From Filosporella fistucella (lineage: Eukaryota; Ascomycota; Leotiomycetes; Helotiales): 64,000 nucleotides of DNA. The DNA lies in the NCBI GenBank assembly GCA_030077755.1, contig JAQJZZ010000018.1, positions 2,480,001-2,544,000 of the forward strand, given 5' to 3'. The translations under genes were made by a program, and so were the position numbers. Positions 21,350 to 33,065 of the stretch are shown one piece after another; position 1 is the stretch's first letter, and each line of letters begins with the position of its first letter. The notes under the pieces are model-generated. The model did not search any database, was not told the origin of the DNA, and saw nothing but the letters and a program-made list of their open reading frames with translations.

Positions 21350-23477
21350 ATGAGCGGAGCCTCACGCGGCATCAAGGGCAACAACTCTAACACTGAATAT
21401 GTCCCTGAGCTGGAAACCGCAAACGAAGACACGAACTTTATAAATTCTCACGAACAAGGTCAACAGATTGGAACCTTCAGTGACGATCCTACCGCCGACA
21501 GACAAGGGCTATTGGCCGAAAGGTTGTATCGAAGGGATTCTCTAGCACTTGAAGATCAAGCAGCATCGCCCGACAGAAGCGATGGAATATGGTCGAAAAA
21601 CATCGCCAAAATTGCCAAAGCACGAGTTGATGAGCTTATGGAAGGTGTCATTGAGTCAATGCTTGAGAAGCTTAAAAATGTGGCGCCTGTTAGATCAGAC
21701 CTTGAAGCGAATGCCCTTCGGCCGGCAGGAAAGGAGCCATCAAAGACTGCACAGGTGCTAGAAAGTCAAGAGCCTGTTATTGCGGAACTCAGATACACAA
21801 ACTCAGAACCAGGCCCAGTATATTTAGCAGAACCTAGCTAGGATTGTGAGATTATGACCGAGGAGATGATTGCTGTGGAAGATCGCCAGAAGGAGCGGTA
21901 AGATATTTATGATTCGAGTGAATAGGGTCCGGTGTCTAAGCCGATCACTAATAGATATGTCAGATATTTCACCAGGGAGTTTGATCTCTTCATAGATTCT
22001 TTGAAGAGTATATTGCCAGCTCCAGATGCTACTCAGACCGGAAAGGAAGGAGGGCTGGAGCTCGTCAAGTCTCTGTATATTCTCAAGATACAAAATGGTC
22101 GCAAGTACTTCGATCACATAACGGCAATCGCCCAGATTGTGATCGAGCGTATGTCATCATGCAAGTACGAATTTGGATTACCTAACACGTCAGGGCTCTA
22201 TGTCCCGATACTAGTCGCAGTTGAGATACTATATATCAGAGCAAGTTGCGAATGGGAAGCTTAATTGAAGGATATGACAGTTTTTGATTTGTTCTTACAC
22301 TGCAAAGCTCGGCAACATCGTTTTCAGCCATTTGGAGAATTCTCTTTTTCACGTATTTCTATCAGGGATCTAAAAATCACGCTCCTTGCACTTTGGGGAA
22401 CCAGTTTTTCGGAGGCTGCAGTATATCTCTTCGAGATAGCTTGCCAATTATGTCTTGATCTGGAACTCCGATCCCCAGGCGCTCGCTATTCTAGTGAGCC
22501 TCCCCCGTTGAATACCAAGAAATTGATTGAAACTGTTCCATTCTCCAAGGTTGACTTGGAGGTTAGAAAGAACCCTTACTGGGTAGTTCCACAATCCAAT
22601 CCGTCACGAGGTCATCCTGAAAGTCATCTCAACCTCCAAGATCTCCGTTTATATACGCTTACAAGCTTGGGAGAGCTCGAGATCAAGTGGACAATAGACA
22701 GCCATCGGCACTTATACCTCACCTATGATCGTGTAAAGAATCGTACCAGAGTTTTAGAGCTATACTGGTTCTTTGAAGAACCTGTTGCGCTTTTCCTCCA
22801 GAGGTAATAGTTCTACTCCTTTTCTTGGTCTACTTTCGCGGATATGGTTGATACATTTCTCAGTAGCGTAATTGGGTCTGATTTAGGGACCTCATTTCAC
22901 GAAATTCGCCAGACTACGCTCTTCCTATTAGCAAACGACACTTCACAAAAATCCATCATAAAAGCTTACGAGAATACACTTGCGCCGACATTCCTAAAAG
23001 TATTACGACCATGGGGAAGAAAAACCAGTATCACCTCGAGTACACTACCTTGAAAGAGATAAGGAAGATGATCCCGCCCGACGGTGAAAGGGGGATGCCT
23101 GGTCACCTCGAGCTCATTAGAACCCCAATAGTTCTCGCCCCCGTACGATATTACTCTGAATTCTCTATCTTGGGGGAAAGGCTTCGTATACTAGTGGATC
23201 AGTAAGTAAGCCACTGGTCTGCGAGTGATCTGACTTCCCTCAGCATGAACAACGTCAAACCGAAAGGACTCAAAGGACTTCTCAAGGACAATCGTGATTC
23301 TGTCTGTAAGTGATGCAATCGGTTCCTCTCACCATCTGTAAGCTGATTGCGTGGATAGCGTACTACACATTCTGGTTCGCGGTGATATTCGGTGGAACAA
23401 GCGTATTCCTCGCTGCTGTTGGGGTGGCCGTCGCATCTTTGCAAGCTTGGGCTGCTTCCCATCCCCCGCAAGGTTAG
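21350..23477 (+). pseudogene. Broken gene for a fungal protein with C-terminal membrane anchor
   Basis: Unknown function. Coding pieces and good splice sites follow one another over 2.1 kb, but the frame is interrupted at least twice. The frame from ATG 21350 is stopped by TAG at 21839-21841 yet continues with EIMTEEMIAVEDRQKE across a clean intron (21898-21954, GTAAGA, CACTAAT branch) into YVRYFTREFDLFIDSLKS. A TAA at 22262-22264 ends that frame; coding resumes around 22300 (FDLFLHCKARQHRFQPFGEF) without a consensus intron between. At 23007-23010, a GGGG run, the frame changes by one base. Later introns at 23202-23243 and 23306-23358 are perfect and give a C-terminal tail with one membrane segment (TFWFAVIFGGTSVFLAAVGV). 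This C-terminal pattern is common among unnamed fungal proteins. The 3' half alone might be a separate damaged gene. Confidence 0.6.
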
Positions 23478-24013
23478 GGGAGTTCCGTTTCATGGTGGGC
23501 ATGAAGAAGGTGATGGTCTGAGAAATTGGGGAAGCGATACGCACATATAGCAGAATTGGGAGAAAATCAAGCAACCGAGTTTCAGTTCCAAGGATACGTT
23601 GCAAAATGTTTAAAGTATGTTGTAACTTCCATAGTCTGTCCATCTAGTCCAATTTCATACTGTCAACATCTCCCTACGCATAGGAAACACTAGATTCAAT
23701 CTCCTGGGAAACGACGTGCTTAGTCAAGGGGAAAAGGAATAAAATCAAATCGAACACACTTGTACGCAAAAAAGCTGCAAGTACGAAATAGAGTAATCAC
23801 AGCATCTCGGGGGAACAGTAGGCAAACCTCAAATTCACCTTGAAATATTGGAAAAAATACTTTTACTTATCCGGATCGCAGGGAAGAGGGGGTGTTGTAA
23901 TCGTATATTTGAGGATCAAGGTGAATGCCACCGTTTCTAGGGTCTATTCTTCATTCTCGCTCTACCAGCATCCAACCTATCAAAGGGTATAAAGTCCAAA
24001 ATCAACTTCTAGT
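23478..24013. other. Convergent 3' intergenic region
   Basis: Tail-to-tail spacer between the broken gene and the amylase gene, AT-rich, no gene seen. Confidence 0.4.
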
Positions 24014-25750
24014 CTACGACTCTCCAGTCTTGTAGATATCGTCATCACTATATTCATTAGCATTTCTCCCTTTCAACAAGACGTAGATGCAAACTTACAA
24101 TTTTCCAAACTGATCTCTCCCTTCAGCATCTTTATTAACCCACACACTCAAACTCACTCCAGGACAAGTAAAAACTCCAAATCCATCATCTCCAATAACA
24201 ACCTCTCCCTGTCCCCAGCCCAAAACATCAGTCCATACCTCACCAGCATGCATCTCTCCAACATGCATTCTCTTCTCCCCTGGGCCGGCATTACTCAACA
24301 CAACTGCACATCCCCACTTTCGATCCCAGGTCCCGTAACGGACCCAGCCAAGACAGGTAGCGAAATCAAAGTAATCTTGTTGAGCACCATAGGCGTAGAG
24401 TTTCCGTGCCAAGGCGAGATTGGGAAGTGCACCACCGCAGGAAGGAGGGAAGGGGTGCTCGCCTTTGATGCCGTAGAGATCGCCATAGAAGATGCAGGGG
24501 TAGCCTGAGGAACGGAGGAGGATAAGGGCGTAGGCTAGTGGCTTGAAGAAAGGCTCAATGGGGGCTTCGAGGGCTTGATAGGGTTGGGTGTCATGGTTCA
24601 TTACGAGAGTCTGGGTTGGGTAAGTATATATAAGGCAGGCAAGAGGGGATACATACGACTGCGTTGACAGGCTCGGTAGCAACGAGGGTATTATCGAATA
24701 CCTTTCTCAAATCTGCTCCCTCGGTTTTACTCAAGGTACTGAAATTATACACCAATGGTGCATCGAACAGACTGAACTTTTTACCCATACGTTCTAGGTA
24801 CTTGCTCATATCATCCAAACTATCTTTCCAGAACTCGCCAACAAAGAACCAGCCTTTGCCATGTACTTCATCCATCTCGGTAATAAATTCTCTCAGAAAG
24901 TCTTCACTGAAATGCTTCACAGCATCAAAACGTATACCCTTGAGAGAAATTTCTTTACTGAGCCAGACACCCCAATCCATGACATCTTTCTTAACTTCCG
25001 GATGCGAGTAATCCAGATCAGCAAACATGAGGTAATCATAGTTTCCCTTCTCGGAATCGACATCTCCTCCTTCTGCCCAGCCTTTTGTCTTGTCTCCGAG
25101 AATCTTGTAGATGGCTGTCTTCTCGTTCTTGGCGTTGTAATCAGTGCCCGAAAAATGGAACCAATGGTATTTCTGCTTGGAGTATTTTTCACCACGACCT
25201 GGGAAGTCGAATCCCAGCCAGGCATCAATTTCGTACGGATCGGAGATGGTTTTGTTGCGATCATCGTTGTCAACTTCCTGTGCTTCGCATTTCTCTTTAT
25301 GATCGGCAGCAGCTTTGTGGTTGAGAACTGGATATATTAGAGGAAAGTAGGGGAAATTCTTGGGCGGAGTCAGTACCAGCATCCCAATAAATTCCAAGCC
25401 CAACCTCGTTCGCCTTCGTTACCAACGCCAACAACTGGTCTTTAGTTCCCCATTTTGTAGCTTTGCCTCCCTTCTGATCAAACTCTCCCAAGTCATAGAG
25501 ATCATAGATATCATAGCCGTTTCCGGATGGAGAGGAGGCTTTGCATGCAGGTGGGATCCAGATGTTGTCAATTCCAGTTGCTTTGAGCTGTGCGGCTTGT
25601 GCCTCGAGTCTCTTCCAGTGCCTCTTGTCATCTGGAACATACCATTCGAATGCCTGCATCATGGTCATGTTCTCCGGGGTGGGTTCTTGGCCTGGCCTTG
25701 TCAGGGACACCTCTCTACATGAAAGAGGATAACTTACTTGAGTCTCCCAT
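24014..25750 (-). CDS. Intracellular alpha-amylase, glycoside hydrolase family 13 (bacterial-type)
   Basis: Cleaves alpha-1,4-glucans; similar cytosolic fungal enzymes have been linked to glycogen or cell-wall alpha-glucan metabolism. Exons: 25750-25738 (13 nt), 25691-25377, 25327-24657, 24610-24099, 24047-24014, giving 514 residues with all phases consistent. No signal peptide: the protein starts MGDSSQEPTPENMTMMQAFEWY. The four GH13 motifs are present: DAVLNH (Asp108, His113), GIRFDAVKH with nucleophile Asp244, VGEFW with acid Glu274, and VMNHD with Asp340. The last exon (FDDDIYKTGES) is inferred from a GTAAGT donor, a GCTAATG branch and an ATAG acceptor; reading on instead ends three bases into the intron at a TAA (24097-24095). 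The tiny first exon depends on ATG 25750 in good context and exact phase. It resembles GH13 subfamily 5 rather than secreted TAKA-type amylases. Confidence 0.9.
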
Positions 25751-27061
25751 CTTGAAGTAGGGTCCTGTGGTATTTCGGAGGACTTGGAGGGGTAATTTGA
25801 TATTGGAATCAGGAAGAGGAAGCAGAAGTGATTTTTGGAAAGGCAGGAAGAAGACGGTGGAAGGAAAGAAGTAGATAGGCTTCTGATTAAATACAAGGAA
25901 ACTAAAGTTCTGCCCCTCCAAAGATCTTGTTTGACCCCTCCAAGATTTCCTCGTCTTCCTCTACCCGCGTTTGGCTGCACGTCTTCCAAGCTTGCGACGC
26001 GATAAGGTCCAGACATCCAGACCCCTGAAAATCTTACAGAGAATGACGTCGTGGCTTGAATATGAAGGAGCTATCCCCAATTGTTGAGGCGCGTTCCTTA
26101 TTTTCATGTGAATCAAGGAAATATATGCAGCTAAGAAAGAAGATACATGCAAGCAGAAAGATAACGTTCCACGACTGTAGTACAAAAAAGGGTTGTCCCG
26201 GTAGGACAAAAGACGATCCGGAATCTGGGCCGGAATTTCATCTGATCACATGACATACATTATGGTTCTATTTCAGTTGTCGAGAATTGACCGTTTGTTG
26301 TACATTGTGCTTTCAGTAAGTGCTCTGCTGTTGTCTTGGTGTTGAGAATCGCCTTGACTATTGCAATTTAGGTGCGCACCTTATGATGTTGCAGGGTAGC
26401 TCCCAAGTGTATAAACATATTCATTCCGGTTGTCGACTCTTTTCCAGTAGTCCAACACGGAAAAGAATGATTGTTACAGACTGATACAGAAGAAGCAGCT
26501 AGCTCTAGGAGGTAGACATAACATGAAGCGTCTGGAAAGCTTCGCGCGCCTTCGTGAGCGCCATTTGTGAAATTGTAAAAATGGCAGGAAGAAGGAATTC
26601 TAGGTTGGACCTGTTGAAAAAAAGCCGGCTGTCTCCGAAACAATGCCTACAATAGCTCGAAATAAAAGATCCAATCCTGTATGCGACTTGATGGAGCAGT
26701 AAGAGGAGTCTTCTCTTTGTCGGATTTCGTACCAAAAGAAAATGCAAAAGAAGGAAGGTTGGTGGTGAGGTGTGTTCTCGTCGCCACATTGGATCGCCCA
26801 AATTAAATATCGGTCGCCGTGGTTACGGCACCATCGAAAGAAATCAACAAACCCCAGCTGTTCCCGAATGCACTCGACCACGACCCAGGTCACCTTGGTA
26901 TCACGAATTACGATTTCTTGTACACAATAATTGCTCAAATATATCCACACAAACAGCCTACACTCGAACTTGACATATCATATCAAAGTAATACAAACGG
27001 GTTGCTGCATGAACCTGCCGGCTCCCTTATTTACCCTGGACAAACACTGATAGCCCTCGAT
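25751..27061. promoter_or_regulatory. Divergent intergenic region (amylase / coiled-coil membrane protein)
   Basis: 1.3 kb between head-to-head starts. The frame of the right-hand gene stays open upstream to 26819, but with no ATG before 27062, so this part is treated as 5' leader. No binding site was identified. Confidence 0.4.
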
Positions 27062-30000
27062 ATGAGGAAATCCCCTCCACCAAAGGACTTCGATATCCAC
27101 GTTGATCCATCCTGCCTTTCGAATCCAACTGAAGATAAAGACATGTCCGCAGAAAGAGTCAGCAGTGGACAGACTGTCGTCCATCACGATTCTTGGGCAG
27201 AAGGGGAGAAGACCGTAGCAGACCAAGCAGAGACTCACCAAACCGAGGAGAACGAAGAGGCGGATCAGAAGGAAAATAGCCCTCCTATTGAAGATGTCCA
27301 TAACGAGAAATCCGCCACCGTTGAGGATGCCGCAGACGAAGACAACCACACAAGCATACAAGAGGAATCTCTGCTGAGTGAAGACGGAGATGAAGCAAGA
27401 GATGCCCGCGAACGGCAGATCGATCGAATTGAAGCACAGATACAGGCCGCAGCTCGTGCTGTTGTAGCTAGCATTGAGAAGGATTATAGGGGCGAGGAGT
27501 CTGTCCTGAGCGATCAGACAAATGATGATAACCTACGAGAAGAATCCCTTCTTAGTACACAAACAGACGAAAGTTATGATCAGGAAGGGACAGAACTAAC
27601 GTACGATGGGACGGACATTTCATATGGGGATGGAACAGAGGTCAGCTACGAATCGGGTCAAGAATCAACATTGCATCACGAAGAGGATTCGAAATCAGTT
27701 ACTCCAGGGTATCACGATCAAACAGAGCATCAATCCGAGCAGGAAGGTGGTGGTGATTCTAGCTCTCATCACGACGGAGACATTGATGATGATGTCTTCA
27801 GCAACTCAGATCGCAGCAATCGAAGTAGTCTTAATTCATGCCACGAACTTTCCGACGAACATCAAAAACTCCTTACATCCCCAGCCGTGGGTGAAGAGGC
27901 AGCATCTGCAAACGAGGGGAGTACAATTTCTCGAATCCCTAGCTCGGCGTCATATCTCCATGCTGCAGATTCAACACCACGTACGCCCAGTAAAGTGCTC
28001 TCACGCCCACCATTTCGTACCCCTTCTTCTGTGAGGAACATGCAGATGTCCTCTCCTACACCGTCCTTATACGCCTCACCACGATCGGTAAAGCGACACA
28101 TTCCCACAGTTTCGAGAATAGGGACGCCTAACTCACAATACTCTCCCACGAAACGCACACCCACTCGCTTCAAGCCGAAGAAGGAGGTACCACTTGTGTT
28201 ACTTCACGTAACGGTACTTCCCCTTCAATGGCCATACTCGCACCTTATGATGTCTGCCGAGATTCCAGAGTCTTTACAAACCGTCAAGGAAAGTTGGCGA
28301 ATGCTTCAAGATAAGCTAGGTGATACTGTGTTTGAACGTGGTATTCTGCTATCTCATCCACATGATTCATACGAGGTTCTGGAGGAACGATTTCTGGAGG
28401 CATTGGAGCTACCATTTCACCCCAGAGCAATGATTCTCAAATGTGGTCACTACATGGGCCCTCTAGAGTCCCCAAGCTCAGATGAAGAAGGTACTGATTA
28501 TTGGACCGTGGAGAAGGGAGCAGAAAGGAAGTGGTGTGACATATGCGGTCGTGATGTCCGACTCGAAGAAGTCGGAGATCTCGACAGGGGAGAAAAGCGA
28601 TTTCGAATCAAAGTTTACGCATCAAATGGATTGATGAGGGCAGGAGCGTGGGAAGCGGCATGGAAAGAGATGGAACGTGTCGATGTTGAAATTGAGCCTT
28701 TCGTCGAACCTCGATTGCATGCAGAGCTGGAGCATCTTGCTGCAATCACCCCAGAGGCCAAACCAGACGAGCCTCACTTAGAGGATGATGGATTCGTTGA
28801 TGAGGAAGTGGTTGTCGAACATGTACATGACCATGAGCAAGAGAAACGCGAGGAGGAAGCTAGATTGCGCGAAGAGGAGAGATTGCGTCGCCGATTGGCC
28901 GACAAAGAAGAGATGGAACGTAGACTGCAGGATGAAGAAGAGCTTCGTCAGAAGATAGCTGAAGAGGAAATTATGCGCCAGAGAATGGTTGAGGAAGAAG
29001 AGGCCATGATGCACAAAGCTATGGAGGAAGAAAGGATGCGGGAAATATATGGGCAAGAGCCTGAGATTCTCAGACCAGAGTCCCACCATACTCATCGTCC
29101 TGAGTCTCATCATTCTCATCGACCCGATTCTCAAGCCCATCGCCCTGAATCACCTGGTCGGAGTGTATCGAGATCAACCATCCACGATGATTCCTCCTTG
29201 CCGGAATTACTCCTGGCAGCTTTCAAGGTCGCGATGCGGGACTCGAAAAATGTTGCAATCGGTGTTCTGAGTGTTTTGATTCTTTTGCTCGCACTCAGAC
29301 CCGGAGTACCTGTGGAGAACTCAACTCCGATGAGAGCTGCTGAGGCACCGGTTGTAACCCCGATCACAACCACTATATTTATGGAGGCCCAGCCCATCGA
29401 GACGCAGTCTGTAGCTCCTTTCGCAGAATCAGTGCTTCCAACCTCAATCTCATTTGAGGCTTTTGTGGAGTCGTCGCAACCCACTTCTGTCACTATTGAA
29501 CCAGTCGCAGTCGCTTCAGTTCAGACGGTAGCTTCCGAACAGTCAGAGCCAGTTACATCGGAGGCCGTTCAATTGGTCACTACCACTGTGTATAGAGAAC
29601 GTACGGTGACTGAGATTGTACCAGCAAGCACCCCAACACCTATCGAGAGCGTTTCTAAAGCTGCAGACCCATGCGAGACAGTCGTTAAGTCTGCATTGAA
29701 AGCTGCTGAGGTCGCAGGAAAAGCTATAAATGATACTCCTGTGGCAGAAGTGCAAGACATTGAGCTTAGTGTTCTCACTGCCGAGGCAGCAAATCAAGAG
29801 ATTCAGGTTGAATCGCTTGGAGATGTATCTGAAGCTTTGGAGGCTGCTGAACGGGTTGTTGTTCCTGTTGCAGTCACGGGCGATCAGAACAAGGATATTC
29901 CAGCCGAGCCTGAAGCGATCGAAGCCCAAAAATTACCCTTCGTCGAGTCCAGTTCCGTTCTTGGGGCCATACGCCCGGATTCGACTCCAGAAACCAGTTC

Positions 30001-30106
30001 CTCCAATGAAGAATCAGGCCAAAAAATAATTGATGCTCCAGACACGCGAACTATTGTGGAAGACTCTCTCGACATTGCTGTCGAAGAAGTTGAGCCGTCA
30101 TTATAA
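27062..30106 (+). CDS. Large acidic coiled-coil protein with one membrane segment (often annotated 'pathway-specific nitrogen regulator')
   Basis: Single exon, 1014 residues from the first ATG of the frame (MRKSPPPKDFDIHVD). Residues about 20-250 are very acidic and Ser/Thr/His-rich (disordered). A basic Ser/Pro segment with repeated TPS and SP motifs follows (RTPSKVLSRPPFRTPSSV), then a conserved block around 376-394 (PLVLLHVTVLPLQWPYSHL) continuing into a folded domain with CGHYMGPLESPSSDEEG and KWCDICGRDVRLEE. A charged coiled coil spans about 593-661 (Glu/Arg repeats), followed by His-rich PESHHTHRPESHHSHRPDS and one hydrophobic helix at about 730-748 (NVAIGVLSVLILLLAL). The remaining tail is Val/Glu/Ser-rich. 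The database name I associate with this family has no sequence support here: there is no DNA-binding motif. The layout suggests a tail-region membrane anchor in the ER or nuclear envelope. Confidence 0.75.
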   Translation: MRKSPPPKDFDIHVDPSCLSNPTEDKDMSAERVSSGQTVVHHDSWAEGEKTVADQAETHQTEENEEADQKENSPPIEDVHNEKSATVEDAADEDNHTSIQEESLLSEDGDEARDARERQIDRIEAQIQAAARAVVASIEKDYRGEESVLSDQTNDDNLREESLLSTQTDESYDQEGTELTYDGTDISYGDGTEVSYESGQESTLHHEEDSKSVTPGYHDQTEHQSEQEGGGDSSSHHDGDIDDDVFSNSDRSNRSSLNSCHELSDEHQKLLTSPAVGEEAASANEGSTISRIPSSASYLHAADSTPRTPSKVLSRPPFRTPSSVRNMQMSSPTPSLYASPRSVKRHIPTVSRIGTPNSQYSPTKRTPTRFKPKKEVPLVLLHVTVLPLQWPYSHLMMSAEIPESLQTVKESWRMLQDKLGDTVFERGILLSHPHDSYEVLEERFLEALELPFHPRAMILKCGHYMGPLESPSSDEEGTDYWTVEKGAERKWCDICGRDVRLEEVGDLDRGEKRFRIKVYASNGLMRAGAWEAAWKEMERVDVEIEPFVEPRLHAELEHLAAITPEAKPDEPHLEDDGFVDEEVVVEHVHDHEQEKREEEARLREEERLRRRLADKEEMERRLQDEEELRQKIAEEEIMRQRMVEEEEAMMHKAMEEERMREIYGQEPEILRPESHHTHRPESHHSHRPDSQAHRPESPGRSVSRSTIHDDSSLPELLLAAFKVAMRDSKNVAIGVLSVLILLLALRPGVPVENSTPMRAAEAPVVTPITTTIFMEAQPIETQSVAPFAESVLPTSISFEAFVESSQPTSVTIEPVAVASVQTVASEQSEPVTSEAVQLVTTTVYRERTVTEIVPASTPTPIESVSKAADPCETVVKSALKAAEVAGKAINDTPVAEVQDIELSVLTAEAANQEIQVESLGDVSEALEAAERVVVPVAVTGDQNKDIPAEPEAIEAQKLPFVESSSVLGAIRPDSTPETSSSNEESGQKIIDAPDTRTIVEDSLDIAVEEVEPSL

Positions 30107-32699
30107 ATAACTCAACTACGCCAGAATACCAGAACCTAATAATGTGAATAATTGTCCTGCCGCAAAAGGAAATATTTGAACTGTTTTTGAGCGAGCGTTG
30201 TTTCCTTGTTAATTGATGTCATTCGTTATCTTACGTTCTTGGATTGAGTCTTGGCTTGGATGGGCACTGATGATTGCGAATGTTGGATATGATGACTGTA
30301 TATAAAATTCATGTGGTTAGCCTTGCGGGATACCTTTTTGTTTCATGATGGATAAGGGGTAAATTGATGATATTTATGGAATTTAGATATTATTTGCTTT
30401 GCAACATTGATGTGATTACTACGACATAAGAGCTTCTGAACAATACTTTGACTGGCAAATGCCACCCTCTGAAACTGCAGAATTGACTTGTTACGAGTTG
30501 CTGGTTGTTTTGTTTGATTATCGCTGATGAATTCTCCTCACTAAGATGAAAGATCAATTTCTGCCTCGAGTTGCCATCCTTCACGCTTGCACACCTATTT
30601 GAGGAAGTTCGTCCTTTGTTTGGTCTATCGTATAGGCTCCCGTCTTCGCCAACTCAGAGTTATGCCCGCTCTCATGTTATACACCTATAATTTTCGTGGT
30701 TCTAGCGCTCCCTGCCCTTTTACATTCAGATACCCATGAGGAGCTTTAGAGCCTACTCTCTTACATTCTACTTTCCATTGCGACATTTGCTCTTCCCACC
30801 GTCGCGTCTTGGTCTACATATGCTGACTCGCCTCGAATTTTTTGTTCACCTGAAGCTGCTTCATAAGTCACGATGAAAATTCCTGAAGCAATGTAGACAT
30901 CAAGCTGCTATTTCTTTGTAATCGCATACTTCCATGTTCACGTTATGTAAAATCGTCTGCACTGATAACATCACATTACAATGCAAATACTATAAAATGC
31001 CAAAACTGAACGTGCACCAATTCCTGATGGCCCGACTGAGGAAGAAAAAACCCATATGGTTCTGATTTAGCCAGCTCATAATGTAGATGGTAAACTTTTA
31101 TCATTGAATGATAGAGCACGGTTTTTTTTTATTTAATTATGAAGGAATATTGTTTTGATGGAATATGGTCATGTGATGTAAGCGGTGACCACCGAGTGCT
31201 TGGGGAACCGCCTCGTGACAAAATGCCCTTTTGGCCCCCATTGAAAGTTTGGCGTTTTGAAAAATGCGAGATGGCGCCTTCGTCATATCAAAAACAGCAC
31301 AGTTCATCATCTTTCCAACACAACACAACATCAAAATCCATATCCCTATCGCGAAACATTCAATCAGCACATCATCCTTTTCAAGTTTTCGCAATCAATT
31401 ATTCTATAAGAAAATGCGCATCGAGTGATGCAAAACTTACTACGTCAATGGGTTGCTGTGGTGGTGGGGATGTCTTTTCTTCCTCAGAGTTGTGATTGTT
31501 AAGTGCGAACACCGACGAAAACTCGTAGCGAGACATTGTGAATAGTTTCACGGTGAGGGAGAGAGATAAGATGATAAGCGAGGCTGTAGTATCATCAATA
31601 TTGCGCTGTTGTTGGGGAGCCAAAGTCACTACAGTATTTATATGACTGACTGACTGACCTCATCCTGCCATTCGTGCTATGGGGACGGGAAGAGAGATCG
31701 TACCTTTGATTTTGAACTTTGTTCTTGCGACGATTGATGGTCAGGCTGGCGATGATTGGCGATGGAGGGAGACGATAGATTGAAGAGAGAAAGAAGAAGA
31801 GAGGAGGGAGAGGAAGAAAATGGCAAGTTCTTATAGCATACCTAGTCCAGGTCATCGCCGCTTCATCGTCTGTTCTTCTTTTTACCCTCGCTTTGGCGCG
31901 ATTTCAAGCCCCCTACACGCTCCTTCCAATGGTAAGAGTTAAAATCCCCTCGCTGTTTTATTTTCTATCTGGGCTATGGATTCGATTGCGTCCGGAGCGA
32001 TCACGGGGGAAACCCTTCGATACTGGGCAGATAGCTGTACGAAAGTTTCCAACCAGTAGGAAAACTCCTAGAAACGAACAGGGCTGAGAATCTACAGCAA
32101 AGTTGGCTTACATTTCTAAGCTTTTATTGTTAGCACTACATGCTTTTATGTCCCGAGCTCTCTATGCAGTAAAATACCTGATCATTCTGACGCAGTAAAA
32201 CCCAGATCGGGCTGGTGCGGCTGTGGTGAAAGTGGTATGAATCCCTATATTGCATCTTGTGCATGCCACCAATATCCTTTGATACCACTCCCCATCTCGC
32301 ATATGGTGCTCATTTAGCACCTAAGGGCTGTGGGAAGCAAAGGCAATCTGATTACTTTGACATGGTGTATATCACGTGATCTACGATTGCCTCCCCGCCA
32401 TTTGGGATGCCAATACCTAGGAGGATTATATTTTTGCGGGACATTTCACAGCCTAGTACTAGTAGTGGAAGTCTCTATATGGTTGATTTGTATGTTTATA
32501 TGCGATGTGAAGTCATTGGTAACAAATTTGCTGCACTCTACTGCCTGGGCAATGGCCTGATGCTAAGGAAAGACAACAAATTCTATGTACATGCAAATAC
32601 AACAAGTATTTATGTTCCCGTAATTCTTTTACTTTGATTCAACTTTCACTTGAAGTGGTCCTTTAAGTCAGACTTAGACTATTGACAACTCTACATCTC
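30107..32699. other. Gene-poor intergenic region
   Basis: 2.6 kb without a supportable gene. A very small possible coding exon exists on the minus strand at 31536-31441 (MSRYEFSSVFALNN, ending at a GTAAGT donor), but no confirmed second exon. Poly-T and AT-rich tracts occur near 31122-31140. The remaining sequence shows nothing recognisable. Confidence 0.4.
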
Positions 32700-33065
32700 G
32701 ATCTAGCGTATCATTCAAGTTAAAGGTCGATGCTCTCAGGTATGGGAGGGTGGACTCTGAGTTTTATCATTATTGAGGTGCATTGAAATCATATGAAAAA
32801 ACCGCTCATGATATATAGAGGATAACAGGCCGGTATATTCTACGCCGGGTAATACTAGAGGTCAGGTATGACTCCCTCTCGATTCAGCGTCTCATTCAAG
32901 TTGCAGGTCGATGCTCTTAGGTGTGAGAGGGTAGAAGCTGTGTTTTATCGATGTAGCTTGCAGGCATATAGAGGCAACCGTTCATGATTTATATAGGAGA
33001 AGAAGAATGTTTGTTTTGTGACCGGTAATATAAGCAGCCCAACTCAGGTCAAATATAACTGATTA
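32700..33065 (+). repeat. Imperfect tandem duplication, about 181-bp unit x2
   Basis: Unit 1 begins at 32700 and unit 2 at 32881. Over the first 69 nt I count 57 matches and 12 mismatches (7 transitions, 5 transversions), and shared landmarks continue throughout in the same order: tcattcaag, ggtcgatgctc, ttttatc, ccg(c/t)tcatgat, atata(g)agg, ccgg(t)aata, caggt. The copies diverge more toward the 3' end with small indels. No open frame spans them and no terminal inverted repeat or target duplication was seen, so this is a plain segmental duplication rather than an identified transposon. Confidence 0.75.

Noticed and set aside
26819..27061. 81-codon upstream extension of the large coiled-coil protein frame
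   Set aside because: The extension begins with GTG and has no ATG before 27062; nuclear fungal genes start at ATG.
31441..31536. Possible small gene (33 codons ending at a GTAAGT donor) on the minus strand
   Set aside because: No convincing second exon or known family; kept only as a note in the intergenic entry.
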